From contig NC_081409.1 of the NCBI RefSeq assembly GCF_030272615.1, positions 238,045,832 to 238,109,831 on the forward strand: 64,000 nucleotides of DNA. The letters are read 5' to 3'. The position numbers and the translations under genes were made by a program. Below, piece after piece: positions 32,747 through 43,797 of this stretch. The DNA comes from Cryptomeria japonica (Eukaryota > Streptophyta > Pinopsida > Cupressales > Cupressaceae). Below the pieces are notes generated by a model. It saw only the letters and a list, made by a program, of their open reading frames with translations, had not been told where the DNA came from and made no database searches. How positions within the stretch are numbered: the stretch's first letter is position 1; every line of letters starts with the position of its first letter.

Positions 32747-35700
32747 ATGAAGTCCACCCTGCACCTGTTTGGGAATGTTTTTAGTCTTGCATGTACAGAG
32801 CCCATAGTCAGTGATACCGACCTTTAAGGGGAAAACCTTGAAGTTTTAAAAGAAAGGGTATTCAAGGGAATTGATGGTTGCTTTGGTGTAGAAGTTTTGA
32901 GCAGTGGTCTCATAGAGGCAACAGCCTTTCCCCCAGCTATTCCATCCCCAGAATTGGTTAGGGAATGTATCGCTAGATATGATCCAACCTCCAAAAATAT
33001 CAGGAGAGACAATGGTGAAACCCTCCTTGCCATTAACCGTGAAGTAATTTCCTCTGTCTTCAAGCTACCTGACTACCAGTTCTCAAACTTTTCTCCTGCC
33101 CAGTCAGTCACCGAGTTCAACGCGGACAGAACTGGGCATCGAAATAACGTAGCAAAATATTAGCTGAAGGTTCCCCAAAGGGGTGGTTCCAGATTGCCCA
33201 AGAATCCCAATAAGAATCATATGCTGCCTCATATTCACGATGTCATGCTACTGTTGCACCGAGTTAGAGGCTCTACGGAAGCCTACAGTTTTGACGACTG
33301 GATTTATTGCTATGTGTAGCTGGTGTTAGAAGGGAAGCAATATCTTGATTGGGCGGAGTTGATTGTCGATTCAATGAGGGAGCAGCTGAGTATGGCCAAA
33401 CAGTTTAAGCAGTATTTCTTCATGTCTTCGTATCTTATATACTGTTACGCGTGTGTTAGGGAGATAGTTGGAATACCTAGATAACCCACTGAGGAGGAGG
33501 TCCTTGTATATAATTTTTACCCGATGTTGCAAAAGGATAATGCCTTACAGGACTTTAGGAGGGTACACAATTCTTTTTTGGGGGATTTGTACTACGAATT
33601 GAATAATATGAAAACCAAAAGAATCTCTGAGGATACACAGGCATTGGTAAAGAGGTTCGGCAACTTCTTTATCCAGTTTCCTCGCTTCTGCTATATAAGG
33701 ATAGGCGGTTTTGAGGAAGAGCCCTTCAAGCTTCCTCATTTCTGTTCAGACGGTTTTATTTTAGTAGAGATATGTAGGCAGCTGACTATTGTGATTAAAA
33801 AGGTGCAGCCCAGGGATAAATGGGAGGGTCATTTTCCCATTCAGTTAGGTATGCTATCCTGTAGTTTAATGTCAAATGCTTTGAGTATTGGAGCGGACCT
33901 GAAGAACTTCAATTTTCCCCTGTACCATGAAAGGAAAGGTTTTGATAATAAGGGTTTCTCTCGAAGTCTTGGTCTAATGTCGTATCTCCCAATGTTGCAA
34001 TTAGAAGACTTTTGAAAAGATTGTAGTGATGAACTCGAGGTGTTCAAAAGGGGAAACATGAGGATGGTATTAGAGCAAGTCATTTCATTGTAGGTAAAAC
34101 TTGACATAAACGGGCTTGAAGAAGATTATCTAGAATTGTTTGAACCTGGATACTTAGCTCAAGCCGAAACCGAAGTGTCCTGTATCAATTGGGCTGAGGA
34201 AGAAGAGGATGATATACAGCTAAAAACCAAAAGGGTTTTGGAAAGAACCGCAGAATGGGTCGAAAGGAAGAAAGCAGTGAAATTAGGCACCAAGTCTAAT
34301 TTTGCGAGAAGTAATGAGGTTACTCTGTGTTCACCAAAGTGTTTTTCTAATAATGCTTCTATGCATGTTCATGCAGGTAAGGATAAAAAGCTGCCCTATG
34401 TTAGGCACAAGTCTAATCTAGCTTTGGATTTCCGTACTCCTTGACATACCCGGTCACGAAGTGTTGCTCAGAGAAGGATGGATCAAGCTAAGGATACAGA
34501 GGTGAAGGATAAGATTCTTGACCCACAGATATTTGAAGTTGAAGATCTGGACAGTGATATTGCTAATGCCCTAGATTCTCATGCGGTTACCGTAGCTATG
34601 ACACCACCCTCCAAAGTGATCGAAGGAGCAACTAGTTCCGGTGCAACTCCTAAGTGGCTGACTACCTCGGTGAACAAAAACGGAGTTCCATTTCTATGGC
34701 TATTCCAATCCAAGATATGGTTGTTAAGTACATAGAAAAGGGCCCCAAGCCAAAAAGGTTCAAAACAACTACTCGACTGGATACTGATGAAGGGACCGAA
34801 AAGTGGGTTGCCGAGATTGCCTCATACAAGCCCAAGGGAGAGGACAAGGAAATCAGCACAGAAGATTTTGAGGTCACTAAGGTGGAGCTGGGAAACATGA
34901 GTAGAGATTCAGATAACCATTTCTTCCAGGTATCCACAAAGAAAATTCTCACCAGGTCAGAGAAAGACGAGCGAGAAAAGAGAGAGCTAAAGCAACATAT
35001 AAGCATCCTTTCTCAATTCATTGACAACATTGGTTGCTTCGGAGCACTTCCTATATCTCATGTTACGGAGAGTTTTGATCCTACTTCACCAGAGAATAAG
35101 AAGCTAATGAGGCAGGTTCAATGAGCTAAAAGCATTGCAGAGGCTATTGAAAGATGGATTGAAGGAGTGATCAAAGATGGGGAAATGTATATAATGAACT
35201 CCCAGAAATTATGTGATGAGATGCAGAGTCTTATTGCGGAGATTCAAAACTAGCTTTTGCCATGGGAAAAAGAGGAACACAAATGGGAGAATGGCTTGCC
35301 GATGTTCACTAAAATAGAAGAACATGGGGCTACCAGATTTTTGATGGAACATTCAATCAAACTGGTAACAGATGAATGTCAACTCTTCGTGTTGAAAAAG
35401 ACCATAATGTGGCAAGTGCTAACCTTCAAATATGTGATCTCCGATGCTAAGACTTCTGTGTATGAACTCCAAGATCTTCAATGCAGTTTACTTAATGACA
35501 ACAAAGTAGTTAACCCAGATCACGATTGGTAGTTGGGGATTTGCGGGCTGAACACGCAGGATGCGATAAAAGTTTTCCGAATATTCATGGAGAAAATCAA
35601 AGCCAAGGGAAATTTCACTCCTGAGGATATAACACAGGTTGCTCGGATTGAGTCCATGATGTTTATTGGTAACGATTAATTACCTAAACATGCCGAAAAG

Positions 35701-35847
35701 ATGGTAAAGCACCGATGGAACAAGGAATCGGCGAAGGCAAAGCTCAATGCGATGAAGGTTTCGAACCAAGCAATAATCTAGGAACTCACAACTACCCATG
35801 ACACCCAGGAAAGCGGAGAAGAAGATGATGATGGGAAAGGAGCATAA
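32747..35847 (+). pseudogene. Decayed unknown frame of about 1,030 codons inside the 5' LTR
   Basis: From ATG 32747 (MKSTLHLFGNVFSLACTEP) one frame runs to 34735 with six or seven in-frame stops. A -1 shift near 34654 then leads into 34654-35847, ending in an acidic tail (EEDDDGKGA). Protein character is clear: SSVFKLPDYQF, HDVMLLLHRVRG, FGNFFIQFPRFCYI, EDYLELFEPGYLAQAE, KPKRFKTTTRLD and a charged helical middle. No catalytic motif or family is recognised; a faint likeness to plant transposon-associated domains (INR...FKLPD) is only impression. The same frame sits in the right LTR. A strong splice-donor-like aaggtgagt lies at 32645-32653, just upstream. Confidence 0.7.
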
Positions 35848-36738
35848 TGCGTTGATCAAGGCCCTATTTTATATGTGTTTTTCATGTTTATGCAAAAGAC
35901 TTCGGGACATTTGTCCCAATTTTACTCTATTAGTTTCATAACTATTTCAGAGGAGGTCGAGTTTTCAGGGAGACCTCCTCTGTTCTAAAACTATAAATTA
36001 GACTAAGATGGAGGAAATAGGGGTTAGATTTTTGTTAGAATTTTGTTAGTTTTTACTTAGTCTCTTCTTGTTTTGTAAAGTTTGGTTTTGTTGAAGGAAG
36101 TGATCAGATTTTAAAAGATCTGGAGTTGGAAAGGATTTTATAGATGTATTGATTGTGTCTTTGTTACATGAAAGATATATATATAAAGGATCATACTGTT
36201 TTGGGGGAAAGAAAACCTTTGAGTTTTGAATCTGTGTCGTGGCATATCTTTGTATATGTTGACCTGATTAAATGACAGTGATCATCTTTCCGATATAGAA
36301 TGTTATTTCTTTTATGAATTTCCTTCCTGTGAGTTTTTAAAGGATGTGTGTGTTTGAAAAGAGACTTTGTCGCTCTTATCTGTTTTATGTACTGCAAAAC
36401 TGGTGCTCTGAACTTTGTTTCAGTCACTTCTTTTTCTCATGTTGAAGCATTTAGGAAGCTTATTTTTCTCTGAACTATGTGTAAAACATTAGCCTCTCAT
36501 CAAAAGAATGAGGTAGGCAGCCTTACGTGCTTTCAGGTTAAAAGCATACCAGTTGGAAATTATTTAGATTATTCCCCGAATAACTAATAGAGGGAGCTGT
36601 ACCTCTGAAAAAATTCAGAGGGAAATAATATATTACACTTACCCAACTGTTCAATTGAACTTTTGTCTTTTAAAGAAGGCAACAGAGTTTGAGATTAACT
36701 ATTTTGAAGAAAGGCAGATCCGTTCACTAATAGATTTT

Positions 36739-36756
36739 TGGCGACTCTGCTGGGGA
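36739..36756 (+). promoter_or_regulatory. Primer-binding site of the Tat element
   Basis: TGGCGACTCTGCTGGGGA, starting 6 bp after the LTR end. This is the primer-site form common in plant Ty3 Tat-type elements; the matching tRNA was not determined. Confidence 0.8.
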
Positions 36757-36918
36757 GAAATAAGTCAAACATTCAATAGACCAGCATGCCACGGGCATGA
36801 TAGAATTGAACTCATAATCAGCAATATTCACAGTTTATGTTTTGTCTAAGACACATTTTCCATAACTTAAAAACATCCTTGAGGTTGAAAATTTTCTTAA
36901 GGATCTTAGGAACCCTAG

Positions 36919-38180
36919 GGGTGACAACATTGGATTCTCGTCCTTATACCAGATTGCAAAGGAGAGAAGGAGTAATTGATAATTATTTTGAGGAATTGTA
37001 GGGGTTACCATTTGCCACAAATTTTACTCCCAAAAGAAACGCTAAAAGTAGGCCTTCCTCTCCCACCAGGACTACTCCTATACCTTCCTCTTCAAGCCAT
37101 TGGCAAGCACTAACGCTTACTGGAATTCAAGCCCCTCCCCTTGTAACTATATACCCTGTTTTCATTATGGCCCAACCATAGGGTGCTGCAGTCGGACCTC
37201 TTGCCCTCAGAGCTCATAATCCACTTCCAAAAGGAGCCAGAGATGTTCTACCTAAATTTAATGGTGATGGAAAAGTATCAGTTGAGGAACACTTGAATTC
37301 TTTTAATGTAGCTACTGGGATATTGGCGGTACAGTTTGAGGATGTGGCTATTAGGCTTTTTGCCCAAACTCTTACTGAAGGGGCAGCAGATTGGTTTAGT
37401 CATCTACGAGCGGGATCTATAATTGACTAGCAAACAATGAAAACCGCTTTTGAGAAAAGGTTCAAGAGTGTTGATAATGAACACTCATTACTGACTCAAC
37501 TCAAACAAATGAAAAAAGAAATTCATGAGCCAATGAGGGACTATGTAGCCAGGTATAATAAGATCATCCATAAAATTCCCCAGGCTAAGAGACCAATTGT
37601 TGACAATCAACAATGTTTCTTCATAAACTCCATGCCTCCCGATGTTGGTTTCCACCTCAGAAGGAATAGACTAGCCGATCTTGAGACTGCACAAAAATGA
37701 AGCTATAGAACTCGAAGATGACTTAATAACTGCCGGGAAATGGACAAAAGAATGTGCAAATTCATCAAGGTCAACCCCAAGCTTCCACCTCTTCAACTGA
37801 TCCAGTTGTTCAAAGGCTTGTTAACGATATGATTGCTTTGAAGAGATAGATACCGAAACTTGGAGTTTCTTACCCACAACCTTATCAAGATATAAGCAGG
37901 AAAACCCCAAACTAGTATAATTACGGATGATCTTTACAATTGCCTGCTGCCCCGTAAAGATTGCAAATAGAGGCTCCTCCCGAGAAGGGTGCTATGTGCT
38001 CTTTTCACCTCACTGTAGATCATGATGGAGGTTCTTGTCCGGATATGATAAGACATGTTCAAATGAAAAACACAAAGGATGAACTAGGTGAGTTCTCTGA
38101 AGTAGAGAAAATTCAAGAGGTACCTGGCGACTCTGGATCATTCTACCTTGAATATGAGTCAGAGAAAGAGGTGGTAATAT
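36919..38180 (+). pseudogene. Gag of the Tat element, broken
   Basis: Polyprotein N-terminus on the plus strand. An in-frame stretch from about 36919 carries stops near 37001, 37179 and 37428 (all TAG). The Ty3 gag fold is clear at about 37200-37700 (LPKFNGDGKVSVEEHLNSF, WFSHLRAGSI, FEKRFKSV, MRDYVARYNKII, FINSMPPDV). A shift near 37690 (A-run) follows, then worn sequence and a CHHC-type knuckle CSFHLTVDHDGGSC near 37994-38035. Forms the particle in intact relatives; dead here. Confidence 0.85.
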
Positions 38181-38181
38181 T

Positions 38182-39027
38182 TTGGCAACTCTTGAAGATC
38201 CTGTGTGTACTATCCTAACAAGGAATCAACAGACCTCTCAGCCTGCTCCTTTTGCGAGCTCTTCTAGAGTTAATTGCAAAGGTAAAGATCCCACAAGTAA
38301 TGGTTTTCCTTCTCATACAAAGACCCCCGAGGTTAATATTTTGCAAATAAATCTTGAAGGTAAGAATAGTTCTTCTCCTTCTTCCTCCTTTGACATAATT
38401 GAGTTTTGTAAAGCTTTGACTGTTCAACTCTCCACTACAAAATATTTAAAACTGAACCCAAAGGAACTAGACAAATTGGTCAAGTATGTTAAAGGAGATT
38501 CTTCCTTAGACTCCTCAGTGCGTGAATGTGTAGGGCATAGTGATTTGTTTACTATTGAAAAACCTGCATCTGTACCATTCCCTTCCACTGAGTTGGTCGA
38601 TCCTTGTGCTTTTCATAATGTTGAAGATAGGCTTGAAATTGAGGTTTTGAAACCTGAACCTTTCTACATATCCCTACTCCTGAATGGTCAAAAGCTTAGC
38701 AACTGTATAATAGATTCAGGAGCATCAGATAATATAATGCCTTCATCTGTTGCTAGGTCTTTAGATTTAACTCTTACTAAGACATTTGGGAGATGCTATT
38801 CAATGGATGGGAAACAAGTCCCTCTTATTGGGCAGGTAAAGGATGTCCAGGCAGTGCTAGCAGCATGTCCTGATAAAAGGGTAAAATTGACTATTTTGGT
38901 TGCTGACATTCCTGCAAGTTATGGGATGCTTTTGAGTAGAACTTTTTGTAAGGAACTTGGAGGTGAAATTAAGATGGACTGGTCAAAAGCTATCATTTCA
39001 CTTGAGAAACAGAAAAATCAAACTTGA
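38182..39027 (+). pseudogene. Aspartic protease of the Tat element
   Basis: A 281-codon open stretch. Residues 1-130 are a linker. The retropepsin active site IIDSGASDNIMP is intact at about residue 178, followed by the flap region and a C-terminal VADIPASYGMLLSR. The domain itself looks complete, but the frame shifts near 39020 before the next domain, so it could not be made as part of a full polyprotein in this copy. Confidence 0.85.
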
Positions 39028-39039
39028 ACCTGAACTGAA

Positions 39040-39975
39040 AAATAAATACACAGTCTTTCCCTCTGATAATCCTAAAGCTCAGATTTTGTTTCAAGAATGT
39101 GAATTTGGAAACTATCTCATTCTTGCACCTGATGAAAAAGAATTTAAAGAAGCAGTTGATGATCATGGTGAACTGTGGCATATGGAGTTTGATGGAAGTT
39201 GTGCCAATTCAGGCTCCAGAGCCGGGGTAGTTTTGCTCTCCCCAAATGGTAACATTTTTCCTTTCTCTTTCAAGTTGGATTTTAAGAATGCTAATAATAC
39301 TGTAGAGTATGAGGCATTATTATTAGGATTAAATAAAGCCAAGTGTAAATGTATTAAATTGCTCAAAGTTAAAGGGGATGCAAAGCTGATCGTTAGATAG
39401 GTGAGAAATGTCTATTCAGTTAAGAATGACAGATTGAGACAATATAGAAATAGGGTTTGGGATGAGATAGAGTTTTTTGATGCCTTCTCAATTGAAGCTA
39501 TACCAAGGGATCAAAACACTAGGGCGGATTTGTTGGCCGTTTCAGCTTCTCTTTTGTTACCACATCCAGACTTTAAGGATGATACATATAGGATTGAAAT
39601 GATTTATAGGCCTAGTGTCCCTGATAATGTAAACCATTGGCAAGTATTTGATGCAGATGCTCAAATCAAAGACTTTCTGGAATGCGTTCAATCATTCTCT
39701 CAATCATATTTTGAAGGTTCTGAAAATAATTGCAAAGAATTTAGTCTAGATTTGGGTGCTGACTCCAAAAATAATTTCATTCAGGTTAAAGGGAATAAAA
39801 TTCCGAAAGGGCTAGTGACTTTGGAGAGATTTTTCACCCGAAATGATGCGTTCACAAGCAAGAAAGCTCCTGAGGATGACGGGAAAGGAAGTTGTGAGAA
39901 GATTAATCTAGGCGAGGAATGTAATGCCAAGGTGGTAACAATTGGCAAATGTTGCTCCTTCGAGGAAAAATGAAT
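39040..39975 (+). pseudogene. Second (archaeal-like) RNase H, placed between protease and RT
   Basis: Frame from about 39040 to 39975 with one TAG at 39398 (Gln expected). All four RNase H acidic positions are visible: HMEFDGSCANSGSRAGVVL (first Asp, about 39190), NNTVEYEALLLGLNKA (Glu, about 39302), LLKVKGDAKLIV (Asp, about 39377) and DQNTRADLLAVSA (Asp, about 39525). This is the type known in plant Tat elements as the additional RNase H, normally found after RT and the first RNase H. Here it lies before RT. A linker of about 140 residues follows, with FFTRNDAFTSKKAPEDD near its end. Confidence 0.8.
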
Positions 39976-42285
39976 TATTAGTGGGCTATTGAAGGAATAC
40001 ATTGATGTTTTTGCTTGGTTCTGTGATGATTTGAAGGAGTTTAGGGATGGGCATTTTCAACATCAAATCCCGTTGAAGCCTGGTATTTCTCCTTTCAGAT
40101 AGAAATTGAGAAATTTTAACCCCATGATGGTTGATGCAATTTTTAAGGAAGTAGATAAAATGCTTAAGGCTAGAATCATATATCCAATTCATCACTCTAC
40201 TTGGGTAGCCAACATTGTGCCTGTGAGGAAGAAGAATGGGTAGATTCGTATTTGTGTAGATTTCCACAACTTGAATCAGGAAAGTCTTAAGGATAACTAC
40301 ACCTTACCCAATATGGATCATATTCTGCAGATGGTATCTGGGTCAGAAATGATGTCGATGTTAGATGGTTTTTTGGGTTACAATCAGATTAGTGTTGCAA
40401 AGCATGAACATCACAAGACAGTATTCATCATCCCGTGGGGAACATTCGCATATAACCGTATGCCTTTTGGTTTAATAAATGCCGGAGCAACCTTCCAAAG
40501 GGCTATGGATTCTTCTTTTAAGGATTTTCGTGACAGAATTATTGTTGTTTACCTGGACGACTTGACAGTGTTTTCTAAGGAAAAGAAGAATCATCTCAAG
40601 GACCTGAGGGCAGTTCTGCAACGATGTCGAGATCATGGAATCTCCTTGAACCCAAAGAAGTTAGTTTTCTGTGTAACTGAGGGAAAATTATTGGGACATA
40701 TCGTTTCAAAAGAAGGTGTCAAGATTGATCCAGAGAGAGTCAATGTGATTCAATGTCTCAGCTTGCCTTCAAATCGGACTGGGATAAGGTCTTTCTTTGG
40801 TCAGGTGAATTTCTTAAGACGGTTCGTACCAGAATTTGTAGAAACTACCAAACATATCATTAGCCTGTTAAGTGAAAACCACCATTTCAAATGGATTGAA
40901 GAAGCCAAAGAAGCCTTTGAAAAAATCAAGAGTTCAGTTGCAAATGCACCTACTCTCATCAACCCAGATTTCACAAAGGATTTCATTTTGTATTGCTACG
41001 CCTCAGAACATATAATGTCTGGAATACTGTCACAATTGGATGAATATTGGGTAGAAGCCCCTATTGCGTTCATGAGCGTTCCACTCAAGAAGCATGAGCT
41101 TAAGTATTTGCTTTTGGAGAAACAAGCCTTTATTGTGGTCAAGGCTGTGAAACAATTTCAGTATTACATTCTGCACTCTCACTCTGTGGTGTTTGTTCCA
41201 GATTCCATAGTGAAAAGCATTTTAACTCAGCAAGAGGACGGACTCAATAAAAGAGCAACTTGGGTAACAAAAATCTAGGAATACGATCTAGACATTCACC
41301 CTACAAAGATAGTCAAAGGACAAGGCTTATGCAAATTAATAGCAGAAAATGAGATAGAAACAGAAACAAAGTTACCATTGACTCTATTTGTTGGATTGCA
41401 GGATACCTGGTTTTCTGATGTGGCTTACTATTTGACCTATGGCAGCTGCCCAAGCCATTTGTCAGCAAAGGAGCAAAGGAATCTTAAGTTAAAGGCTGCT
41501 AAGTATGTTATTTGGCAGGATGTCTTATACAAAAAAGGTTTGGATGGAACATACTTAAGGTGTGTGGATAAGCCTCAACAACAGAAACTTCTAGAAGTCT
41601 ATCATGATGAAGCCTGTGGTGGGCACTTCTCATCCTCTGTCACTGCTTTCAAGATTTTAAGAAATTGCTTTTATTGGCCTGACATGTTTCGAGATGCATA
41701 CATTTATGTTAAGGAATGTGAAAAATGCAAACTCTTTTCCGGGAAACCACATTTAGCGGCTCCGCCTTTAAGGCCTGTGGTAATAGATGAACCCTTCAAA
41801 CAGTGGGGTATTGATTTCATTGGGCCAATAAACCTTCATTCCAGTGCTGGTCATATGTACATTTTGACAACAACTGATTATTTTACCAAGTGGGTGGAGG
41901 CTATTCCCACTAAAAAGGTGAATTCAGAGGTCGTGTGTAACTTTCTCAAAGATTACATCCTGGTCCGTTTTGGGGTTCCTCAAAAGATTGTTGTAGATAA
42001 CGCGTCGTATTTCTCCTCTTAAGAACTAACTATGTTTTGCTATGAACATCAGATTACTCTCTCACATTCCTCTGATTACTTTCCACAGGGTAATGGACTG
42101 GCATAATCAAGCAACAAGAACCTAATAGCGATTATGAAGAAGTTGGTTGATGAAAATGCTTGAAATTGGCATAAGAAGGTATATGAATCTCTATGGGCAG
42201 ACAGAATCACGCCTAAAAGAGCCATCGAAATGGCACCTTTTGAGCTTGTGTATGGGACGACGCAAAACTTTCTTTACTCCTGGAA
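39976..42285 (+). pseudogene. Reverse transcriptase, first RNase H and integrase core of the Tat element
   Basis: RT: fingers from about 40000 (stops near 40100 and 40241), then palm landmarks NRMPFGLINAGATFQRAMD and the catalytic VVYLDDLTVFS (about 40548-40580), thumb LLGHIVSKEGVKIDPERV. First RNase H: ILYCYASEHIMSGILSQ, where the usual catalytic Asp (TDAS) is Tyr. Stop at 41276, then integrase: zinc-binding YHDEACGGH...CEKC (about 41600-41730), core WGIDFIGP (Asp) and VVDNASYFSS (Asp). The third catalytic position, in the GNGLA-stop-SS stretch near 42103, is a TAA codon. The element therefore cannot integrate by its own product. Confidence 0.9.
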
Positions 42286-42663
42286 TTGTCTGTAGCTAAG
42301 CTACAAACAATAGTGGAGGATTCTTTCTTTCAGAATGGTCTAGAGAAGAGGGTTATGTATCTAATGAAGTTGGAGGAAGAAAGAGAGATGTTGGTGGATA
42401 GAATCACGGACCATCAGAGCAGAGTGAAGAGGATTTTTGACATGAAAGTTCGACCAAGAGGTTTCCTTAAAGGAGATGAAGTACTGTTATGGGATAAAAG
42501 GAAAGAGCCAAAGGGTGCCCACAGCAAGTTTGATTCATTGTGGAAAGGCCCATTCAATATCTGCGAAGTGGTGGGTCAAAATGCTTTCAGACTTAACTAC
42601 TCCAATGGAACGGTTATGCCCTATACCTACAATGGGCAAGATCTTAAGCTCTACAAACTATGA
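42286..42663 (+). pseudogene. Integrase C-terminal domain of the Tat element
   Basis: A 125-codon open stretch in a new frame, reading the usual plant Ty3 integrase tail: LEEEREMLVDRI, KVRPRGFLKGDEVLLW, KFDSLWKGPFNICEV and NGQDLKLYKL. There is no chromodomain, consistent with the Tat lineage. After its stop only about 170 bp remain before the right LTR. Confidence 0.85.
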
Positions 42664-42981
42664 AACCTGAGGTTGGGTTTTCTTGTATATAGTAGTTTAG
42701 GTGTTTTGTTTCGTGTCTGTTTAGGTGTAGGTTTTCCTTTGTTCCCTTATCTATTTTTGGCCATGCGAAACCAGAGATTAAGAGTTCTTTGCATTTTCCT
42801 TTGCAAAATACAATCCCCAGTCAGAGCCAATGTTACTGCGTCATGTATCCTTCACGACAGGAGTAAGTCACCCTATAAAATTTCATTCAGAGTCCTTGTT
42901 TTTCTTGCAATGCCTCAACTTAAGCCTTAGTCCGTTTGTAAATTGCCTTTAAATAAAAAATGTCGAGTTTTAGTAATGGGT

Positions 42982-43335
42982 TGAACTCTGTGAACACATT
43001 GAACTCTCTTGAACCGGGTTAATCAGCTTCATTTAGGTTCTGTGGGTTCTTAGGTGTCTAGGGGGTTTTCCGTACTAACATTTTCTTAGTGTTTTGCAGC
43101 GGTTCCTTATTGGTCTTGTTCGGGGATGTGTTATGTCATCTTTATCCAAGCGTTGAACTCTTTGAACCTAGTTCAAAAGGTTCAGACGTGTTCAACATGT
43201 TCAACACAGTTCAAATGGTCAGCAACACTTGACACAATTAATCTTCACAGAAAAGATTTCTCTTGGGCATGGTGTATGCCTTAAACTACTTGAACCCCAA
43301 TGAAGTCTGTTCAGAGTGTTCATTTGTGTTCAAAT
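42982..43335 (+). promoter_or_regulatory. Cluster of TTGAAC/GTTCAA words, 3' LTR
   Basis: Eleven exact hexamers in the same arrangement as in the 5' LTR; one is lost (ccttaaac in place of ccttgaac near 43281). Confidence 0.55.
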
Positions 43336-43797
43336 TTGGTGGGTCCCATGAGTTAAAAGATTTGATGGTGCATTTATTGCCAAGTATGAGGAAAGTGAAC
43401 CATATATTAAGTGACGTCAATTGTTGGAGTTTCGAAGCAAGTAATCATTTCGGGAACTGGTGGTTACTTCAAAAACGCCGCCATGCATTCAATGCATGTG
43501 TGCGATGTCTAATCCAGAAACTCAAACACACTTAAAGTGACAATTGGAATTATTGCACTTAATGAGTCCGTATCATTGCTCTTGCTATAAGGTATGAAGG
43601 GTTAAATCTCTAAAACTTTGTTCCTCGTCGCTGCGGTGTTATTTTTCCTGGATAGAAGTTTTTGTTTGTCGGTAGTCATCTGGTTGCTCAACTATGAAGG
43701 TGAGTCCATTTCTTGTTCTCTCCAGTAATTTTTACCTGCATTTATTCTCTCCTAGTAAGGTTTGCTACAACAAAATAAGGCTTATCATTTATGAATT

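Larger units (their letters stand above)
31784..36732 (+). repeat. 5' LTR of the Tat element
   Basis: 4,949 bp starting TGTTACTGCG. Contains the TTGAAC/GTTCAA cluster (31934-32286), a decayed frame (32747-35847) and a TATA box in gatatatatataaagg (36174-36189). If that TATA is used, everything upstream, including the frame, is U3. The last two bases should be CA but read TA here. Confidence 0.92.
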
